Assembly (NCBI RefSeq): GCF_022376445.1
Contig: NW_025954970.1
Span: forward strand, 496,001 to 560,000
Direction: 5' to 3'
Origin: Fomitopsis serialis
Lineage: Eukaryota; Basidiomycota; Agaricomycetes; Polyporales; Fomitopsidaceae
DNA: 64,000 nucleotides
Positions 59,026 through 64,000 of this stretch are shown piece by piece. The notes under the pieces were generated by a model. The model saw nothing but the letters and a program-made list of their open reading frames with translations, ran no database searches and was not told where the DNA came from. A program made the translations under genes and the position numbers. Each line of letters begins with the position of its first letter. Position 1 is the stretch's first letter.

Positions 59026-60551
59026 ACGATCATGGAGCTGTCGGTTTCTCGCTCCTCGAAATGATCTGAATGGTGAAGAAAACTGTACGGCGGTAGGGAT
59101 AGTGGATTTGATTTGTAGTCTCCTAGAAACAATAATTGCATCCAGACGATCGTCTGCAGACGAGGGAGGCAAGGTGTGCATGAGAAACGCGAAGTCAGTC
59201 AATGACTGTTGTCGGGGACTCATGCAGCGGACCGTACCGGGGCAGACCAGGAACAAACCCAAGGGAAACGTTCGTATCGGAAGCAGGGTCATCACATCCC
59301 TCCGATCTGCTTGTCGGGATCAGCAAGTATCGGCGGGACACCTTTACATATAAACCCCTGCAAAAGAGCTATGATTTGACGATACCGTAGGGCTCTAAGT
59401 CGCGGCAAAGGTTGCCATACGTCACTGCATTGCCTGATCAATCGTCAAATGTGTCGCTCGCCACAGTGCGAAGTACCCGATAGCTCGTACTTCTGCGGCG
59501 GCGTGGCTGTGCGTACGCAATCAGTAAAACTGACTTGTGAACGTGCTCAACTCAGCCTACCGAAATTCCAGAGCACAAGGCCCATAGCCAAGCGAGCCGG
59601 CGTACGAACTTAACCAGCCCGCAGAGATGCAGGACGTACGACCACCGTCACTTTCTGACCATGTCGACTGCGGACGAGGGATAGTTGTGCGGGAGGAGGC
59701 TACGGACAGGGTATAGACTCGTCAGCGAACGCATGTAGGCCGCCTTGGGAGAAGAGAAAGTGATGCGAGACGCAGAGGCGGGATACACACCACTGGGCTG
59801 GCGTGAAGGAAGAAGATGCTCACGGAGGGATCAGGCTATTGGTCGCTTGACTGTGGGATTGATAGATGAGTAGGGACTGGGAGGAGATGTATGTATGTGC
59901 GTACGTACGACGACGAATAACTAGAGATCCCGGGCTGCTTCGAGCTGTATCAGTAGGACGGGACCCGCCCTCGTTGGCTGAGACTCCAAGGTGCCAGGCC
60001 GCTGTGATCAATTTGAGGCTTGCCGCGCGTGGGTGCTGATGATCCCTAGGTTGCGGGCGAAAGAAGGATGCTTCGCTGTGCTGAGGCTATTGCAGACTTC
60101 TACGTAAGGGGGATTAGAGGCCTGCCGGTGAGGACGACGACCCTACCACGGACAGACCACGCAACACGGCGCCGGGGCCTGTCCTGCCAGTGACCTCTCG
60201 CAAGCCATTCTGCAGACGACACGGGAGGCCGAACATACCTGATCGGAAGAAAGGGAGGAGGATCAACTCCGAAGCTATCGGGGCCTTCCTCTGGAGGACT
60301 CCGAAGATCGCTGGTGGGGATCATCCATCAGCGCTCAGCGCTCAGCGCTGTCTGTCATCCCACTCCAACGCTAGCCTCAGCCCGAACAGGGGCCAAGCAC
60401 AGCATGCGCGCGACTGCGGCACTGTGATCACAGACCGCATGCCCGTCTGAGAGCGGCGCACCCAGAGCGCACAGCTGAAAAGCCGACGCGCGAGGGGTGC
60501 GCTCAAACCCCCCCTCTGAATCGCCCCCACCCCTCGGCACCTCACAAAGCT
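59026..60551. other. intergenic, no gene recognised
   Basis: About 1.5 kb with no convincing reading frame on either strand and no similarity to other parts of the window. Confidence 0.45.
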
Positions 60552-61319
60552 ATGTCGACCCCCACGCACCCCGTCGAGCTCCTCATCCTCGACGTCAAAG
60601 ACGGCATCGACGCGGCCGCGCTCGAGTTCACCAAGTTCCGCGCAGAGATGGCGCTCACCGTGGGCGCGGACGACGGCGCGGTCCGCCAGGCGTACGGCTT
60701 CGTCGTGGGCAACCCGCGCCAGCTCTACTGGCTCCGCCGTACGCACCTCCCTGCGGCATCCGTCCACCGTGTTCACTGACGCGGCACAGAGTTCCGCGAG
60801 GGCTCGCTGCCGACCCTCCCCGCGGCCTTCCCCGCGTCGCTCGACGACCTCCGCGCGCCCGACTCGCAGCGCGCGGTGCACACGTTCCGCTTCAGGGAGC
60901 TCCCCGACGAGGTCCTCTCCGCGCCCGTCATCGAGGCCGTGAGTGCCCCGCCCCTCGCTCCGAGTCCCGCCCCCAGCGTACTCACGCACAGCACAGTCGA
61001 CGATCACGCTGAAGGAGACCGTGGACGCGGACGCGTTCGCGGCGTCCCAGGCCACGCTCACCGCCGAGATGCGCGCGTCGCCCGTCTTCCGCGGCATGGC
61101 GCGCACCGTCCCCGAGGACCGCGTCACGCTCACGCTCATCGGGTGGCAGTCCATCGAGGTCAGTCGTCCGTGCCCGTCCATCGCGGTCTCGCTGAGTGCA
61201 TGCGACGTTGCCAGGGCCACTACGCCTGGGCGGAGGCGAACATGGGCACCTCGCTGGTCCAACTGATCCAGTCGCTGGAGAAGAGCAGCCACGTGCACGT
61301 CTCGTTTACCATCGTGTAG
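60552..61319 (+). CDS. ABM-like two-barrel protein, copy ABM-9 (intact)
   Basis: Exons 60552-60738, 60790-60938, 60997-61158 and 61215-61319 sum to 200 residues in frame. Markers: HPVELLILDVKDGIDAAALE, QAYGFVVGNPRQLYWLR, a shortened exon 2 (QFREGSLPTLPAAFPASLDD ... SAPVIEA), STITLKETVDADAFAASQAT, LTLIGWQSIE (Gln in place of Asp in the GWDS signature), and GHYAWAEANMGTSLVQ ending HVSFTIV. It is clearly more GC-rich than the other copies, and its exon 2 lacks the PKDF-W motif seen in the rest. It is the most divergent member and looks intact. Confidence 0.85.
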
Positions 61320-61989
61320 ACCAGCGACGGATCGGGAGTGGTGTTCGACGACATGTGTCATAGCCTGAAGATAGTACTTACCGAGACTCGACCGTCTGAA
61401 TCTGAGGACTGCACACATCGATCGGGGCAAGGATGAACATGGGGAGAACAGACACAGCAGGCGTAGTCTCATACCAAGACCCTCCACACGGCGCTAGCAT
61501 GTGAGGGGGTTGTGTCGAACCTAACAGCAGGTGGGTCATACCGCTGAGTGCAGCCCGCTTAGGTACTCAAGCAACGCGGGCGGCGATCGTCGACCCACCA
61601 AGAGCACGAACATCGTCACGTTCTTACGACCGCGGCTGCGGCTGCGGCATACGAGGATACGCCCACCCATCCGAGACCGCAGGTGGATCTACACACACGC
61701 ACACTCACCGTCAGCGAACGCACGCAACCCATCCGCAGACAAGCACGAAGCAGCGGGAGACGTACACGCGGGATACATCGCCAGGACCGGCACGAACGCT
61801 TGCACCGGGGGCGGGTGTGGCCAGACCATCGCACCCGCAGGCCGGCGATGCGCGCGTGCAGTCGGAGGCTCGCCTCGCGGTGTGGACTGCGTATATGCGG
61901 GGCGCGTCGCTCCCTGCTGGGTCTGAGGGAGGGCGGTGGGACGACGGGAGCCGTAGGACACTGTCTGGCATCGGGGATGGGCGGCGGGA
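61320..61989. other. intergenic, no gene recognised
   Basis: Overlapping frames on both strands, all rich in Arg, Pro and Ser as expected of GC-rich non-coding DNA. Nothing is supported. Confidence 0.4.
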
Positions 61990-62547
61990 CTACGGGGGGA
62001 GGCGTGGCGTGCTGCCGGTGCGGGGTCTCCGGCGGTACGACGGGAGCGCGGGGCGGGTTGCTGTGCGCGCGGAGGGACCGACTTGCGCGGCTGGCTTCGG
62101 TGATGAGGTAGTGGGACGTGTCCCGGGCTTGGCTCTGGCGCTACCGGTTGAGTGCGAACGGGCGGAGGGAGGGTGCGGACGTACAAGAGCGAACGACCAG
62201 AGATCCTGCGCGGCTTCGAGCTGCACCCTCGCGTTTGTGTGATATCCAGCTCGTTGGTAGCTGGAGGGGGGTCGGGATCGCGGAGACGTATGGCCGTCAG
62301 TCGAGTGGAGACTGCGCGAGGACGGTTGCACGCACCAGGCATAGACGTACTCGTACTCTGCCTTCGCGTCGGCGTCCATCTCGCCCCGGAACTTCAGCAT
62401 CGAGAGGAGCGTATGCGCCTCGGCGCACAGATACCGCGCGCGCTTGCGCATGGTGGAGTTGGAGGTGAAGATCCCATGAGACGAGTCGCTCTTCTCGACG
62501 GCGGTGATGATGTCGTGGATCGTGTTGATGTGAAGCGCAGTAGACAT
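61990..62547 (-). CDS. hypothetical protein
   Basis: The first 73 codons (MSTALHINTIHDIITAVEKS, then helical stretches such as MRKRARYLCAEAHTLLSMLK) look protein-like, with balanced composition and a helical pattern. Downstream of AEYEYVYAWCV the frame becomes low-complexity Ser/Pro/Arg, so an intron probably begins at GTGCGT there (about 62,337) and the true 3' exons are not found. No family recognised. Confidence 0.4.
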   Translation of the reverse strand: MSTALHINTIHDIITAVEKSDSSHGIFTSNSTMRKRARYLCAEAHTLLSMLKFRGEMDADAKAEYEYVYAWCVQPSSRSLHSTDGHTSPRSRPPSSYQRAGYHTNARVQLEAAQDLWSFALVRPHPPSARSHSTGSARAKPGTRPTTSSPKPAAQVGPSARTATRPALPSYRRRPRTGSTPRLPP

Positions 62548-62716
62548 GGTCTCGACGAGTGAGCGTCGCACACAGCAGGAGCGTAGAGTTCCGTAGACCT
62601 TCGCGAAACCGAGTAACGCCGGAGAGGACGGTCCCCACTAAGTACCTGCGCAAATGTGTGCCAGTGGCGGCAGGCGATTGGGATTGGGTTATGATAAGAC
62701 GCAGCGTGTCCGCCGC

Positions 62717-63175
62717 TCAAGCGGCCAGGGCCCCGAGCAAGACTGTATACACGTTCGGGAGACCGCATGATAGACTGAGGGACGCGATTGGACGGGTCGG
62801 ACGCAGACAGGTACGCTCGAGGCAGGTGACGGGAGCTTCCTCGTCCTCGAGGCTTCTCCGGACTGGGACGCCCATCGCCGAGTCCGCGTTGTCACTACTG
62901 CCAGAGTCGGTCGAGAGTCGGTCAAGGATGGCGGTTGCGGTGAGACTCTGAGAGGAGGACGCAGCGACGGACGGGGCGCCACCCGGACCGCGGCTGAACG
63001 CGGTCGTCCGTCTTTGCTCTTCCCCGTGGTCGTCAAGCCTTTTCCATACCTGCAGCAGTGCATCCTGCCCCAGCTGGCCCGGTTTCCGTTCATCGGGTCG
63101 CTTCCGTCTCACGCTCCGACTCCTGCTCAACGTCTGTAATGCCATCCGTCCCTTGTTCGCGCCGTCATCACTCAT
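62717..63175 (-). CDS. hypothetical protein, doubtful
   Basis: A 152-codon open frame (MSDDGANKGRMALQTLSRSR at the start) with a Ser/Asp-rich middle (DRLSTDSGSSDNADSAMG). It could be an exon of a larger gene or a chance frame in GC-rich DNA. No relatives are recognised and no splice partners were found. Confidence 0.25.
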   Translation of the reverse strand: MSDDGANKGRMALQTLSRSRSVRRKRPDERKPGQLGQDALLQVWKRLDDHGEEQRRTTAFSRGPGGAPSVAASSSQSLTATAILDRLSTDSGSSDNADSAMGVPVRRSLEDEEAPVTCLERTCLRPTRPIASLSLSCGLPNVYTVLLGALAA

Positions 63176-64000
63176 CGCACATCACGCCGTTAGTTGCGGG
63201 AAGGATCTCGACGCACGACCGTCAAGGAGAACTTGGTCTGCACTGAGGATGCTCTGGCCAGTCCAACGAAAGGGCAGCAGCAAAACGCCCACTGGCATGT
63301 ACATGTCGGCACCAGTGCTCAGGGACGAACCTCTCATCAGAAGAACAAGCATTGAATATTGAATGCATAGCTGCACAGCCTCGATTCCTCTGGACTTGGA
63401 TCTTCGGGCACAGTCCGACATGGCAAGGAGGAGGAGGGCGAGAGAGCCTGAGATCTAGAACCGCGGCGCCTCGGTGGCTGCAGCCCGCTTCGACGTCTCT
63501 GTACGAACAGTGAACATCGCCTATACTGCCACAAGTACTGACGACGGCTCCTCTTTCCACATGTTGCGGGAGGCGTTCCAAGGACGCTCGCATGCAGACC
63601 ATGCGAAGCCTTCATGGTCTAAACAGGGTTCAACCTGTCGGCATACGTCTTGTATTCTCCGGACAACACTCGCGACATTCGACTGATGGCTGCCAGGTAC
63701 GCACGCTAAGTATATCCTCACTGACGTCCACTGTATCTACGGATGCCTAAGAACAACATTCTGGGCTGTGCGTATTGCTATATACTGCTGCTTCAGGTCC
63801 TACTACACCATGTCCGAGGACAGCCTTGTCTTCTTCGACCGATCCTGTGCTCCTCACTCAAGCTGATAACAAGCGTACGGTATAAGAACCCTTGGCTGTT
63901 TATCTCACTTGTCCAGGCTCCTTCTATCTCTGCCAGCCTCGGAGGTGCTGCTCTCGCCTGAGCCTTCCGCTCTGCACCGCTCGCTAGTCGACCCACGCTC
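63176..64000. other. window edge, no gene recognised
   Basis: Short frames only. A hydrophobic stretch near 63,880-63,960 (KNPWLFISLVQAPSISASL) might be part of a membrane-protein exon continuing past the window edge, but this is too little to call. Confidence 0.35.

Noticed and set aside
60342..61487. Minus-strand frame of 381 codons across ABM-9
   Set aside because: The longest single minus-strand frame here, but it covers all four spliced ABM-9 exons and introns on the other strand; a GC-rich artefact.
61689..62342. Several overlapping Pro/Arg/Ser-rich frames on both strands
   Set aside because: Mutually exclusive frames typical of GC-rich non-coding DNA, with no splice partners or recognisable domains.

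Overview
The window reads as nuclear DNA of a mushroom-forming basidiomycete (Agaricomycetes, plausibly a polypore). The evidence is dense 50-60 nt GT-AG introns, GC-rich exons, a NIMA kinase and uS2 ribosomal protein of basidiomycete type, and multi-copy families (DUF6533-type seven-helix membrane proteins, ABM-like barrel proteins) that are typically expanded in these fungi. The genus is inference.

Islands of conserved genes sit among repeated accessory modules. Conserved genes: RPS0 (2.4-3.4 kb, +) facing glucosamine-6-phosphate deaminase (3.8-5.0 kb, -); a GNAT acetyltransferase (10.1-11.1 kb, +); a seven-helix membrane protein (15.6-17.2 kb, -) divergent from a UstYa/DUF3328-like protein (17.8-18.5 kb, +); a secreted GH2 beta-mannosidase (31.9-35.3 kb, +); a NIMA-family kinase (43.8-46.7 kb, +) facing a homocysteine S-methyltransferase (47.2-48.5 kb, -); and an unrecognised multi-exon gene (52.4-54.1 kb, -).

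The accessory part holds seven DUF6533-type loci plus one tail fragment, nine loci for a roughly 200-residue two-barrel protein (numbered ABM-1 to ABM-9 here) and two copies of a small single-helix protein. They recur as a head-to-tail module: DUF6533 gene, then ABM gene, then small membrane protein. Segmental duplications are visible: 5.7-9.4 kb with 18.9-22.7 kb (direct), a gutted inverted copy at 38.4-40.0 kb, and 25.0-27.8 kb with 48.6-51.5 kb (direct). Copies range from intact (ABM-5, -8, -9) to relics (ABM-2, the DUF6533 locus at 54.5-56.0 kb, the tail at 38.6 kb).

Many otherwise convincing genes are broken by one missing base, including the kinase and the beta-mannosidase. Either this assembly has short-run deletion errors or parts of the region are decaying; RPS0, the deaminase, the 7TM gene and three ABM copies have no such lesion. 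Exon structures were derived by eye from splice sites, frame continuity and paralogue comparison. No RNA genes, CRISPR arrays or transposase genes were seen.
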